Notes under the pieces: generated by a model | Told to the model about the DNA's origin: nothing | Database searches by the model: none | What the model saw: the letters and a program-made list of their open reading frames with translations, nothing else | Shown: one piece after another, positions 23,502 to 31,599 of the stretch | How the letters are laid out: each line of letters opens with the position of its first letter | Numbering within the stretch: position 1 is the first letter of the stretch | DNA from: an uncultured Opitutales bacterium | GTDB lineage: Bacteria > Verrucomicrobiota > Verrucomicrobiia > Opitutales > Intestinicryptomonadaceae | Assembly (NCBI GenBank): GCA_900546565.1 | Contig: URDC01000001.1 | Location: 1 to 64,000 of the forward strand | DNA: 64,000 nucleotides | Direction of reading: 5' to 3' | Position numbers and translations under genes: made by a program

Positions 23502-24875
23502 ATGCGGCTTAAAAGGTTTCTTTCGCGCAACAGGATTATCGACATCAAAAGCTCTTCGCTTGAAGGTGCTCTGGCGGAGTTGTTGGCTACGATTCCCAAT
23601 TCGGTTTTATCGGAAGCGTCGAAAAAGTATGCGCTCGACAACATTTTGGAGCGCGAAAAAAACATGTCGACGTATCTCGGCTACGGTGTCTGTATGCCGC
23701 ACACGAGAATCAAAAACATCAGACAGAAATACATTTTTGCCGTTGGCAGATGTCCCAACGGACTTACATTTTCAAACGGCGCGAACGACACCTATGCAAA
23801 CACGCGCACGTTGTTTTTGCTGCTTTCGGACGAAAATGCGAACTCGTATCTGAATGTGCTAAACACCCTCAGCCGCACGTTTTCGGAAGACAGGGGTTCG
23901 GACAAGCTGAACTCGGCGCAGAACTTGAAGGAATACGCCGCGGCGTTGATGTCGATGTTCCCCTCCGCGGGCGGCGCAAAAAAGGACAAGGCGAAAGCCG
24001 CGCCGAAACGCCGCTCGGTAGAGGCAAAAACGAATCTTTTAATAACGCGTTCGGCTGCAAAAATAGCGAATGTGTCGGGGTGCAATGCCATTCTCCTGCA
24101 AGGCGACGTTTTCGATGAAGTCCCCGATATGTCCAAGATTTTCGGGGCGCAAAAAATCGTCGTGATGTCCGAGCGTTCGGCGTTGCCGATTCCCGACAGC
24201 TGGAATATCATCAACGCGCGTTCGTTCTCGGCGGAAAGGTTCTCGCAGCTAAAAAGCGCGGTTATCATAGGTATGACGCGCGGGGTTTTCAGCCTGTCCG
24301 ACAAGCTTTGCTGCGTGGGCGGAATCAAGGACAGCAACGTTGTGGATTCTATTGTGATTCTCGACATTGCGAAGAATTTTTCGGACATTTTCGCGCAGAA
24401 AAATCTGATTCCGGAATCTATAAAACCCGAAGTTTTGGAGCGCGTAATCGACCTCGCAACCGAGTTGTCGGTCGAAGGCCGCGAAGGCAAGCCCGTGGGT
24501 TGCATTTTCGTGCTCGGCAACAACGACGAATTGAAGCCCCACTTAAAGCAGCTTATTTTGAACCCGTTCAACGGCTACAAGCCCGAAGACCGCAACATTC
24601 TGAATCCGTTTATGTCGGAAACCGTCAAGGAATATTCGCTCATCGACGGCGCATTCATCATCGACGGAAGCGGTATCATGCTTTCAGCTGGGACGCTGAT
24701 TCACACGCCCGACTTCAAACTGCAACTCCCCGGGGGGCTCGGGGCGCGGCACGCCGCCGCATACGCGATTTCGCTTATGACCGACTGCGTTGCGATTGTG
24801 GTTTCGTCAAGCACGGGCTACATTACGATGTTCAGGAAAGGACAATCAATCCCGCTTTACGAAAAGCAAAAATAG
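23502..24875 (+). CDS. Three-domain fusion: PTS EIIA, pyruvate-kinase-C-like domain and diadenylate cyclase (c-di-AMP synthase)
   Basis: 457 residues. Residues about 1-150 are a type-2 EIIA domain with its phosphosite-like His67 in GVCMPHTRI and the FLLLSDENANSYLNVLNTLSR core. Residues about 175-290 (LITRSAAKIANVSGCNAILL onward) resemble the pyruvate kinase C-terminal-like domain of CdaZ-type enzymes. Residues about 305-455 are a DAC (DisA_N) domain: GKPVGCIFVLG, ILNPFNGY, the catalytic DGA (382-384) and GLGARHAAA (413-420) at the RHR position, then AIVVSSSTGYI. The second Arg of RHR is Ala418; as I recall, archaeal-type DACs also vary here, so activity is likely but unproven. Coupled to nuoA; DUF475 gene downstream. 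Confidence 0.82.
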   Translation: MRLKRFLSRNRIIDIKSSSLEGALAELLATIPNSVLSEASKKYALDNILEREKNMSTYLGYGVCMPHTRIKNIRQKYIFAVGRCPNGLTFSNGANDTYANTRTLFLLLSDENANSYLNVLNTLSRTFSEDRGSDKLNSAQNLKEYAAALMSMFPSAGGAKKDKAKAAPKRRSVEAKTNLLITRSAAKIANVSGCNAILLQGDVFDEVPDMSKIFGAQKIVVMSERSALPIPDSWNIINARSFSAERFSQLKSAVIIGMTRGVFSLSDKLCCVGGIKDSNVVDSIVILDIAKNFSDIFAQKNLIPESIKPEVLERVIDLATELSVEGREGKPVGCIFVLGNNDELKPHLKQLILNPFNGYKPEDRNILNPFMSETVKEYSLIDGAFIIDGSGIMLSAGTLIHTPDFKLQLPGGLGARHAAAYAISLMTDCVAIVVSSSTGYITMFRKGQSIPLYEKQK

Positions 24876-24943
24876 TCACTCTATTCCACCGCAAAAAATG
24901 CCCGATTCGCCATGCCGATTCGGGCAGAAAATTATAAAGAAAT

Positions 24944-25957
24944 ATGTTTAAATTTTTCTATTTGGACGTTGCCGTTATGGCCATCGGGCTTACGCTCGCG
25001 TTTTTGCGCGGGCACTTCTACGGCGCGGAGCTGCAATTCGTGCTGAGCGCGATAATTATCGCCTCGCTCGAAATAAGCCTGAGCTTCGACAACGCCGTCA
25101 TTAACGCCTCCAAGCTGAAAACTATGCCCGTAATTTGGCGCAGGAGATTTTTGACATGGGGCATTTTGATTGCGGTTTTCGGCATGCGTTTTGTTTTCCC
25201 GATTGCGATTGTCGCGGTGTTTTCCGGTATTTCGTGTATGGGCGTTCTCGATATGGCGTTGCACGACGCCAAGCAATACGAGTTTTATTTGGCGCAATCG
25301 CACATCGGAATTTCGTCGTTCGGCGGAACGTTTTTGATGATGTTGTTTTTCGAATTTATGTTCGACTCGAACAAACAGACGCACTGGATTGCGCCCGCCG
25401 AAAAGCTGCTGAAAAAAATCGGGAGAGTAAAATTCGCCCCCCTGCTATGCACCGTAGCGGCATTGGCGATTGTCGAAATTTTCATTCCCGAACACGAGAG
25501 GCTCGTCTCGATTTCGGCGGGGCTTTCTGGCATAATCATACATTTATTGATACACGGCATCAGCGAAAAATTGGAGTCTATGGCGGCGCGCAAAAATGCG
25601 TTTGCGCTCAAACACGCGGGGTTGGCGGCGTTTTTGTATCTGGAACTAATCGACGCGTCGTTTTCGCTCGACGGCGTTTTGGGCGCGTTTGCGCTTTCGC
25701 GCGATGTTGTCGTGATTACGATTGGGCTTTGCATTGGCGCGTTCTTCGTGCGCTCCATAACGCTATTATTGGTGCAAAAAAAGACGCTTGAAAAGTTCGT
25801 TTATTTGACGCACGGCGCATATTGGGCGATTGGCTCGCTGGCGGCAATAATGCTTATTTCGACGATTCAGGCGGTGCCCGAAGCGGTAACCGGCGGGCTC
25901 GGAATGGCGTTGATTATTGCCTCCCTTCTCTCCTCCCTCCAAAAAAACGGGCGATAA
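24944..25957 (+). CDS. DUF475/TerC-family integral membrane protein
   Basis: 337 residues with about nine membrane segments. ASLEISLSFDNAVINASKL near residue 45-65 and LELIDASFSLDGVLGAFALS in the second half are the paired acidic motifs (SFDNA, SxDGV) of TerC/DUF475 proteins, thought to bind metal ions; some relatives export manganese or confer tellurite resistance. The stop codon lies inside large element copy D: the last codons (AAA AAC GGG CGA TAA) are element sequence, so the final residues KNGR are supplied by the repeat. A hairpin (24899-24926) lies just upstream. Confidence 0.85.
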   Translation: MFKFFYLDVAVMAIGLTLAFLRGHFYGAELQFVLSAIIIASLEISLSFDNAVINASKLKTMPVIWRRRFLTWGILIAVFGMRFVFPIAIVAVFSGISCMGVLDMALHDAKQYEFYLAQSHIGISSFGGTFLMMLFFEFMFDSNKQTHWIAPAEKLLKKIGRVKFAPLLCTVAALAIVEIFIPEHERLVSISAGLSGIIIHLLIHGISEKLESMAARKNAFALKHAGLAAFLYLELIDASFSLDGVLGAFALSRDVVVITIGLCIGAFFVRSITLLLVQKKTLEKFVYLTHGAYWAIGSLAAIMLISTIQAVPEAVTGGLGMALIIASLLSSLQKNGR

Positions 25958-26180
25958 CGTGCGCCTTCGTTGCGAATATTATTTTAATAATGGGGAAATG
26001 GGTTTTATCGAAACCCATTTTTTTTGTTTTTAGATTCGCAACGGAGGCGCACTCACGGCCAAAAATCGGTTTCGCTTCGCCTCACATACCTAAGTATGCT
26101 ACGGCTCGCAAAGCCGCGATTTTTAGCACGCGCCTCGCCCGTTTTTTACAGCACCTATGCTGATTCTAAGCCGAAAAATA
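25943..26180 (+). repeat. Large three-armed element, copy D
   Basis: P1 pairs AAAACGGGCGATAACGTGC (25944-25962) with GCACGCGCCTCGCCCGTTTT (26126-26145). P2 pairs GCGCCTTCGTTGCGAAT (25961-25977) with ATTCGCAACGGAGGCGC (26034-26050). Its tip is a terminator hairpin AAATGGGTTT/AAACCCATTT (25996-26005, 26011-26020) followed by TTTTTG. P3 differs from A/C/E, being built on AAAAATCG/CGATTTTT. The flank ends GCTGATTCTAAGCCGAA. Where other copies read GCGAGGGCG this one reads GCGATAACG, giving the host gene its TAA. Confidence 0.85.
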
Positions 26181-26202
26181 ATGTAAACGAAATATTTTAT
26201 AT

Positions 26203-26374
26203 GTTCGAAAGTGGCGCGATTGGCTTCGCCAATGCGTTTTGATTACTTGTTAAAGTATGGAAAAAGAAAAAGGATTTCCCGAATGGGAAAGACTTTTTGG
26301 ATTATAAAATTTATGTAGGCGTTTGACAAAGCGGTATTGCATAGCAATCCGCGCCTGTGCACGTCATATAAAAA
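26203..26374. repeat. Two small hairpin-repeat units in opposite orientation
   Basis: Unit 26203-26257 (TTCGAAAGTGGCGCG, ATTGGC-TTC-GCCAAT, ...GTTAAAG) reads left to right. Unit 26312-26374 (GGCGTTTGACAAAGCGG, ATTGC-ATA-GCAAT, CCGCGCC...CATATAAAA) reads right to left. They sit back to back between large elements D and E. The stretch between them holds nothing recognisable. Confidence 0.65.
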
Positions 26375-26376
26375 AA

Positions 26377-26605
26377 TTAGAATCAGCGTGGGTGCTTGGC
26401 TAAAACGGGCGAGGCGCGTGCTACAAAGACACGTTTGTGAGCTGGTGGGATAGTGCTAATGCACAGACCACCCGAACAAACTGGCTTTTAGCCGTGAGTG
26501 CGCCTCCGTTGCAAATTTAATTACAAAAAAACATTCCACGAATGTGGAATGTTTCCGTAAATAATAAAATTATTTGCAACGAAGGCGCACGCCCTCGCCC
26601 GTTTT
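26377..26605 (-). repeat. Large three-armed element, copy E
   Basis: On the minus strand it begins in the GH28-like gene's stop (TTC TAA AACGGG). P1 pairs 26587-26605 with 26402-26421. The P2 tip hairpin is identical to copy A (26529-26539 with 26544-26554, loop GAAT). P3 has GGTGGG/CCACCC (26444-26449, 26468-26473) where copies A and C have GGAGGG/CCTCCC-type pairing, a compensatory A-T to T-A swap, capped by GTGC-TAAT-GCAC. Ends in the conserved GCTGATTCTAA flank. Confidence 0.87.
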
Positions 26606-28478
26606 AGAAGGTGATGTTCGAGGCGTGTTCCAATATATTGACACAGGGGGAATCTTTGGTGATTTTTTCGCCGAAATACGTTATGTTTTCAAACCTGATA
26701 TTCCGAATGTCGTGTGCTGCGTCGTATCCCTTGAAGTGCAATAGGCCCTTGAACTTGTCGCGCTTGCCCGAAACGGTAATGTTTTTGAATAAACAGTCGC
26801 GGATTTTGCCCGAAACATTTTTGCCTTGATAACACCACGTCTTCTTCAAATACGTTATGCGCGGATTGCCGCAAACGACAATCATATCGCGCCCGTTGGA
26901 GCGGATGTTGATATTTTCAAAGCGGAAATTGCTCATAACCATATCGTTCGAAGGTTGAATCAAAAATATTGCCTTAACCCACCACTCGTCGGGCTTGGCA
27001 TAGTCGGTTGCATAGAAGGCAACGTCGCAGTCGCGCACAGTCAAGTCCTTCATATACGGGGCGTTGCATTCAAATCCGATTCTGAAAATGTTGGCGCGGT
27101 CAGTCCAGAAAACGCATTTTTTAATGGAAATATTTTCGACGGGGATATTGCCCGTCAACGCTTTCAACGCAATCACGTCGTCCTGACAGCGCATAAAACT
27201 GTTGCGTATCTTTACGTTTTTCGTGTCGCAAATATCTACGGCGTCATCATTTAGCATTCTACCCGAACAGATTTTAATGTTGTTGATATCAACATCCTCG
27301 CAGTCTCGCATATCGAGCGTCCACATCGGCGGTTCAGTCAAAATCACACCGTTGATTTTGAGATTTTGACACTCTTTAAAACGCGCAAGCGCATTTGCCG
27401 ATTGTCGTTCTGTCAGCTCGCCGCTTAAAATGCCGCGTCCGCGCACGGTGATGTTTTTGCCTTTCGCGACAAGTATGCTTTTGACGACCGCACCCCCCGC
27501 TATGTAAAGCGTCTGATTGTCAGTAAGTTCAATTCGAGGCTGCGCGTGGACGCCCGCGCCGAAATATACAACATTCGGGTCGCCCTGCTTTGGCGCATTT
27601 TTTTCGAGCGGATTTCCGAAAATCATCAGCGGCCTGTTGCGTTCGTCGCGCAACACACAGGTTTTGAAGGGTTTGTCCGCCTTGAATTTCACGCCGTTGA
27701 AGCCCGACACCACAAATTCCCGCGCAGGGAAAAGTTCAATATCCTTCTTCGTCATACCGCGCGACTTCACTTCAACCTCGACCTCCCCATGAAAATCGAA
27801 ATACGCATAGTAGTAGCCACCGCCGTGCAGCCCCTCGTTGCCGTCCCAGCGCGAGCAGTCGCGTGAACTGGCCTTATACACGTCTACGGGCACGCCGTTG
27901 ACAAACACACTGTATCCCAGTTGAATTTTTTCGGTATTCGGGGCGGGGTAAGTGACGATTTTCGCCTTGGCGGTGGTGGTGATTACCTTATTGTCTTCGA
28001 TTTTTTGTTCAATAATCGCCGATTTTTGCGCAACTTTTGTGCCTTTCTTCGCGCCATTTGCGGACGATGAAACTTGCTTGACTGCGGACGATTTTTCCGC
28101 CGTAGAAGACTTCGCCCCGCTAGCCACAGCCACGGCGGAAGAAGACGCCCCTGCTTTTGATTGCTTCGCGGCTTCTGCGCCAGAAACACCAGCCGATGCC
28201 GCTTTCTGCCCGCCGCCGGCATTCCCGTTAGCCCCCGCAAACGCGCCCACAACAACTTTACGCCCGTCTTTTTCGGGCGTCGGCAACACGGCGGGCTTGC
28301 CGACTTCTGCGGACTTCCCGCCCGCCGCCGCGCCAGCAGCCACATTCGAAACCGCACCTGCAACTCCGTCCGTAGCCCCGTTCGCGGCATTCTTTGCAGA
28401 GTAGTCAAAATACAACCACGAAGCCGAAGCCGACACCGCCGCCACGGCAACCGTAAATACAAAATTTTTCAGATTCAT
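26604..28478 (-). CDS. GH28-like right-handed beta-helix glycoside hydrolase, exported
   Basis: 624 residues from the ATG at 28478. Signal/anchor MNLKNFVFTVAVAAVSASAS is followed by an Ala/Ser/Gly/Lys-rich linker of about 150 residues. The catalytic part has an N-terminal beta domain (VFVNGVPVDVYKASSRDC...) then parallel beta-helix coils: ITVRGRGILSGE, NDDAVDICDTKNVKIRNSFM and CQDDVIALKA, matching the NTDG...DD region of polygalacturonases. GH49-type relatives share the same fold and are an alternative. It likely cleaves a plant or host polysaccharide outside the cytoplasm. It lies alone between element E and nuoB. Confidence 0.78.
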   Translation of the reverse strand: MNLKNFVFTVAVAAVSASASWLYFDYSAKNAANGATDGVAGAVSNVAAGAAAGGKSAEVGKPAVLPTPEKDGRKVVVGAFAGANGNAGGGQKAASAGVSGAEAAKQSKAGASSSAVAVASGAKSSTAEKSSAVKQVSSSANGAKKGTKVAQKSAIIEQKIEDNKVITTTAKAKIVTYPAPNTEKIQLGYSVFVNGVPVDVYKASSRDCSRWDGNEGLHGGGYYYAYFDFHGEVEVEVKSRGMTKKDIELFPAREFVVSGFNGVKFKADKPFKTCVLRDERNRPLMIFGNPLEKNAPKQGDPNVVYFGAGVHAQPRIELTDNQTLYIAGGAVVKSILVAKGKNITVRGRGILSGELTERQSANALARFKECQNLKINGVILTEPPMWTLDMRDCEDVDINNIKICSGRMLNDDAVDICDTKNVKIRNSFMRCQDDVIALKALTGNIPVENISIKKCVFWTDRANIFRIGFECNAPYMKDLTVRDCDVAFYATDYAKPDEWWVKAIFLIQPSNDMVMSNFRFENINIRSNGRDMIVVCGNPRITYLKKTWCYQGKNVSGKIRDCLFKNITVSGKRDKFKGLLHFKGYDAAHDIRNIRFENITYFGEKITKDSPCVNILEHASNITF

Positions 28479-28656
28479 ACGTTTTATATATAGATAGAGA
28501 TTTAAATTTGAGGTAACCACTACCAAAAAAAAGCCCATTTTACAACAAAAATCGCGCTTTTGCCTTCGCCTAAAACGCCGATTCCAAAGTTCCGCCGCTC
28601 TATAAAAAATGTTGAAATTTCGGCGCAAAGCAATAGAGTGGAAAAAATTTTTTACT

Positions 28657-29163
28657 ATGGATAACTGTATTCGGAAATTCGATTCGCAAAGCGAAAGCGG
28701 GTTTATCTATACCCGTTTGGACTCGGTTATAAACTGGGTTCGCGCAAATTCAATATGGCCGCAGCCAATGGGGCTTGCGTGTTGCGCTATCGAGCTTATG
28801 GCCGTCGGCGGTTCGAGGTTCGACATCGCGCGTTTCGGCGCGGAAGTTATGCGTTTTTCGCCCCGCCAGAGCGATTGTATGATAGTCGCGGGCACGGTCA
28901 CCTATAAAATGGCGGGCGCGGTGCGCCGCGTCTACGAGCAAATGGCGGAGCCCAAGTGGGTCATCGCAATGGGCGCGTGCGCGTGTTCGGGCGGAATGTT
29001 CCGCACCTACTCGACCTTGCAGGGCGTCGACAAAATCATACCCGTCGACGTCTACGTAAGCGGTTGTCCCACGCGCCCCGAGGCGTTGTTGGACGCGCTT
29101 GTATCGCTGCAAAATAAAATCCGCGACACCAAGGGCAGCACAAAGGCATTGTTCGTAAAATAA
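28657..29163 (+). CDS. nuoB: NADH-quinone oxidoreductase subunit B
   Basis: 168 residues. Ligands of the N2 [4Fe-4S] cluster are visible: the adjacent cysteines in LACCAIELM, the Cys in GACACSGGMF, and SGCPTRPEALL. N2 passes electrons to quinone. The ATG at 28657 is chosen over a start at 28609 because the extra residues (KFRRKAIEWKKFF) are unconserved. First gene of the long nuoB-N operon; the 178 bp upstream must hold its promoter, as the previous gene is divergent. Confidence 0.96.
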   Translation: MDNCIRKFDSQSESGFIYTRLDSVINWVRANSIWPQPMGLACCAIELMAVGGSRFDIARFGAEVMRFSPRQSDCMIVAGTVTYKMAGAVRRVYEQMAEPKWVIAMGACACSGGMFRTYSTLQGVDKIIPVDVYVSGCPTRPEALLDALVSLQNKIRDTKGSTKALFVK

Positions 29164-29172
29164 GGCTTCCAG

Positions 29173-29787
29173 ATGAAAGACAAACTTCTTGCGGAATTTC
29201 CCGAGGCATTGACGCCGCGCCCGTCAGTCGACGGCATATTGGCGTTCGATTGCAAAAAAAACATACTTGTAAGAGTCGCCGCCAAACTGCGCGACGACTT
29301 CGAATATCAGGTCTTGACCGACCTTGCTTCAATCGATATGGGCCCCGACGCGGGAGAGGCCCGCTTCGGGGCAGTCTACCATTTCTATTCGCACACAAAG
29401 AAGAATTATATCCGCATCGTTGCGATGTGCGACAGCCAAAAAGAGCCCAAATTGCCCTCCCTTTGCTCGGTCTATAAGGGCGCGGATTGGCTCGAACGCG
29501 AGGCATACGACCTTATGGGAATCACCTTCGAAGGCCACCCCAGCCTGCGCCGCATTCTGATGTGGGAAGCCTATCCATACCACCCCCTGCGCAAAGACTT
29601 CCCCCTCGAAGGGCGCGAGGCTCCGCTTCCGCCGACATTCGAGGGCGCGGAAGACGCCGTAAAAATCACACCCGCACCCGAGGAGGGCGGCCCCTTCCAT
29701 TCGCCAAGCTCGGGCTATAAATACGTTTCCGAAAAAGAGCCGCGCAGCGTTCAGGGCGGGGCGGGCGAAAATATCGACAACATCTAA
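29173..29787 (+). CDS. nuoC: NADH-quinone oxidoreductase subunit C
   Basis: 204 residues, not fused to NuoD. The family signature YKGADWLEREAYDLMGITFEGHPSLRRILM is seen around residues 98-127. The C-terminus beyond about 160 is Pro/Glu/Gly-rich and not conserved. It belongs to the hydrophilic connecting module of complex I. It starts 9 bp after nuoB. Confidence 0.94.
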   Translation: MKDKLLAEFPEALTPRPSVDGILAFDCKKNILVRVAAKLRDDFEYQVLTDLASIDMGPDAGEARFGAVYHFYSHTKKNYIRIVAMCDSQKEPKLPSLCSVYKGADWLEREAYDLMGITFEGHPSLRRILMWEAYPYHPLRKDFPLEGREAPLPPTFEGAEDAVKITPAPEEGGPFHSPSSGYKYVSEKEPRSVQGGAGENIDNI

Positions 29788-29799
29788 CATTCGGCAAAA

Positions 29800-31020
29800 A
29801 TGGAAAACAAAGAATTTACATACCCCGAGCCCGCGGGACTGTCGGAGGACAGACTCGGCGAAAAAATGATTGTCAATATGGGGCCTTCCCACCCCGCAAC
29901 CCACGGCGTTTTGCGCCTGAAATTGGAACTCGACGGCGACCTCATTCTCCGCGCCGACCCGATGGTGGGGCAGCTCCACCGCGGTCAGGAAAAAATCGCG
30001 GAAAATATGACCTACAACCAGTTTATTCCGTTTACCGACCGACTCGACTACCTCGCGCCGATGTGCAACAACATCGCCTTCGCCCAGTGCGTCGAAAAAC
30101 TCGCGGGCATTCGGATAACCGAACGCTGCAAGACAATCCGCATTATCTGCTGCGAACTCTCGCGCATAGCAAGCCACTTGGTAGGTCTTGCCGCCTACGC
30201 GATGGATTCGGGCTCTTGGACGGGCTTTATGTATTGCTTCACCCAGCGCGAAAAAATCCTCACACTTTTCGAGGAACTCACGGGGGCGCGTATGACATCT
30301 TCCTACGCTCGTATCGGCGGCTTGGCTCGCGACATTCCCGAGGGTTGGCTTGGCAGGGTCAATTCGTTCGCAAACGCATTCCTGCCCAAACTCGATGAAA
30401 TCGACAAACTCATCACGCGCAATAGAATTTTCGTAGACCGTACTGTCGGCATCGGCGTAGTCTCCAAGGAAACCGCCTTGCAGTGGGGCTTGACGGGCGC
30501 AAACCTCCGCGCAAGCGGCGTTGCCAGCGACCTGCGCAAAGACGTTCCCTACCTCGGCTACGAAGACTACGATTTCGACATTCCAATCGGCGTCCACGGC
30601 GACAGTTACGACAGGTGGCTAGTTCGTTTTGAGGAAATGCGCCAGAGTATACGCATAGTCCGTCAGGCAATCGAAAAAATGCCCGACGGCGACGTAAACA
30701 TAAAAAATCCGAAAATCACACTTCCCAATAAAACGGGCGTGCAGCAAAATATGGAGGATTTGATTAACAACTTTCTGGTCATCACACAGGGGCCCGACAT
30801 TCCCAAGGGCGAGGCGTATTTCGAGGCGGACAACCCCAAGGGCGCACTCGGCTTCTTCGTTATGTCGAAGGGCGGCGGCGTCCCGTATAGGGTAAAAATC
30901 CGCGCCCCCTCGTTCGTGAGTTTGAGCGCAATGCAGGAAATCCTCCCCGGGCACCACCTAAGCGACATTGCCGTAATTCTCGGCTCGTTCGACTTCGTCT
31001 TGGGCGAGTGCGACAGATAG
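29800..31020 (+). CDS. nuoD: NADH-quinone oxidoreductase subunit D
   Basis: 406 residues. MGPSHPATHGVLRLKLELDG at the N-terminus, the QLHRGQEKIAENMTYNQ segment and the C-terminal RAPSFVSLSAMQEILPGHHLSDIAVILGSFDFVLGECDR are diagnostic of this 49-kDa-type subunit, which with NuoB forms the quinone-binding pocket. Its end precedes nuoE by 23 bp containing an AAAGGAGC ribosome binding site. Confidence 0.96.
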   Translation: MENKEFTYPEPAGLSEDRLGEKMIVNMGPSHPATHGVLRLKLELDGDLILRADPMVGQLHRGQEKIAENMTYNQFIPFTDRLDYLAPMCNNIAFAQCVEKLAGIRITERCKTIRIICCELSRIASHLVGLAAYAMDSGSWTGFMYCFTQREKILTLFEELTGARMTSSYARIGGLARDIPEGWLGRVNSFANAFLPKLDEIDKLITRNRIFVDRTVGIGVVSKETALQWGLTGANLRASGVASDLRKDVPYLGYEDYDFDIPIGVHGDSYDRWLVRFEEMRQSIRIVRQAIEKMPDGDVNIKNPKITLPNKTGVQQNMEDLINNFLVITQGPDIPKGEAYFEADNPKGALGFFVMSKGGGVPYRVKIRAPSFVSLSAMQEILPGHHLSDIAVILGSFDFVLGECDR

Positions 31021-31043
31021 CTAACAAAAGGAGCTTGTTTTTT

Positions 31044-31595
31044 ATGGAAATCACCTCGGATATCGAAAAGAAGTGCGCCGAAATCATCGCGCAGTATCCC
31101 GTCAAAAAGTCGGCGGCGATGATTATTATGCACCTCATTCAGGAGAAATACGGATATTTCGACGACGACGCCGTAAAATTCGTCGCCAAACAACTCGGCG
31201 AAGAGCCGATAGACGTCTACGGAATGCTCACCTTCTACCCGATGTATTCTCAGCAGCCGCGCGGCAGAATCCACATCAAAGTCTGCCGCACACTCTCGTG
31301 CGCGCTCGCGGGCTCGGTCGAGTTCGGGCGCGAGCTCGCCGAAAAAATCGGCTGCCCCCTCGGCGAAACAAAGGGCGTCTACACAATCGAGTTCGTCGAG
31401 TGCCTCGGCAACTGCGCAAAGGCGGCAAACGTTCAGGTCAACGACAAACTCTTCGAGTCCGTCCGCCGCGAGGACGTCGAAAAATTCGTCGAAAAAATCA
31501 ACGCCCTCGACGCCGCGGGCGAACTCGCCCCCAAGTCGGCATTCGACAAACCGCAGGGCGGCACCGACGTAAATTCACCCGCATACAAAGGCTAG
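31044..31595 (+). CDS. nuoE: NADH-quinone oxidoreductase subunit E
   Basis: 183 residues from the ATG at 31044, behind AAAGGAGC; an upstream start at 31008 would overlap nuoD. Thioredoxin-like [2Fe-2S] protein: the ligands lie in KVCRTLSCALAGS and VECLGNCAKAANVQVN. Part of the NADH-oxidising head with NuoF. The C-terminal 25 residues are unconserved. Confidence 0.94.
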   Translation: MEITSDIEKKCAEIIAQYPVKKSAAMIIMHLIQEKYGYFDDDAVKFVAKQLGEEPIDVYGMLTFYPMYSQQPRGRIHIKVCRTLSCALAGSVEFGRELAEKIGCPLGETKGVYTIEFVECLGNCAKAANVQVNDKLFESVRREDVEKFVEKINALDAAGELAPKSAFDKPQGGTDVNSPAYKG

Positions 31596-31599
31596 AACT

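Noticed and set aside
2401..26605. Insertion sequences or a transposon spanning the repeat regions
   Set aside because: The repeats encode no transposase, no target-site duplications were visible by eye, and the intervening genes are ordinary chromosomal genes.
29329..30597. A 422-codon open frame antisense to nuoC and nuoD
   Set aside because: Fully covered by the two nuo genes with diagnostic signatures; no independent evidence for coding.
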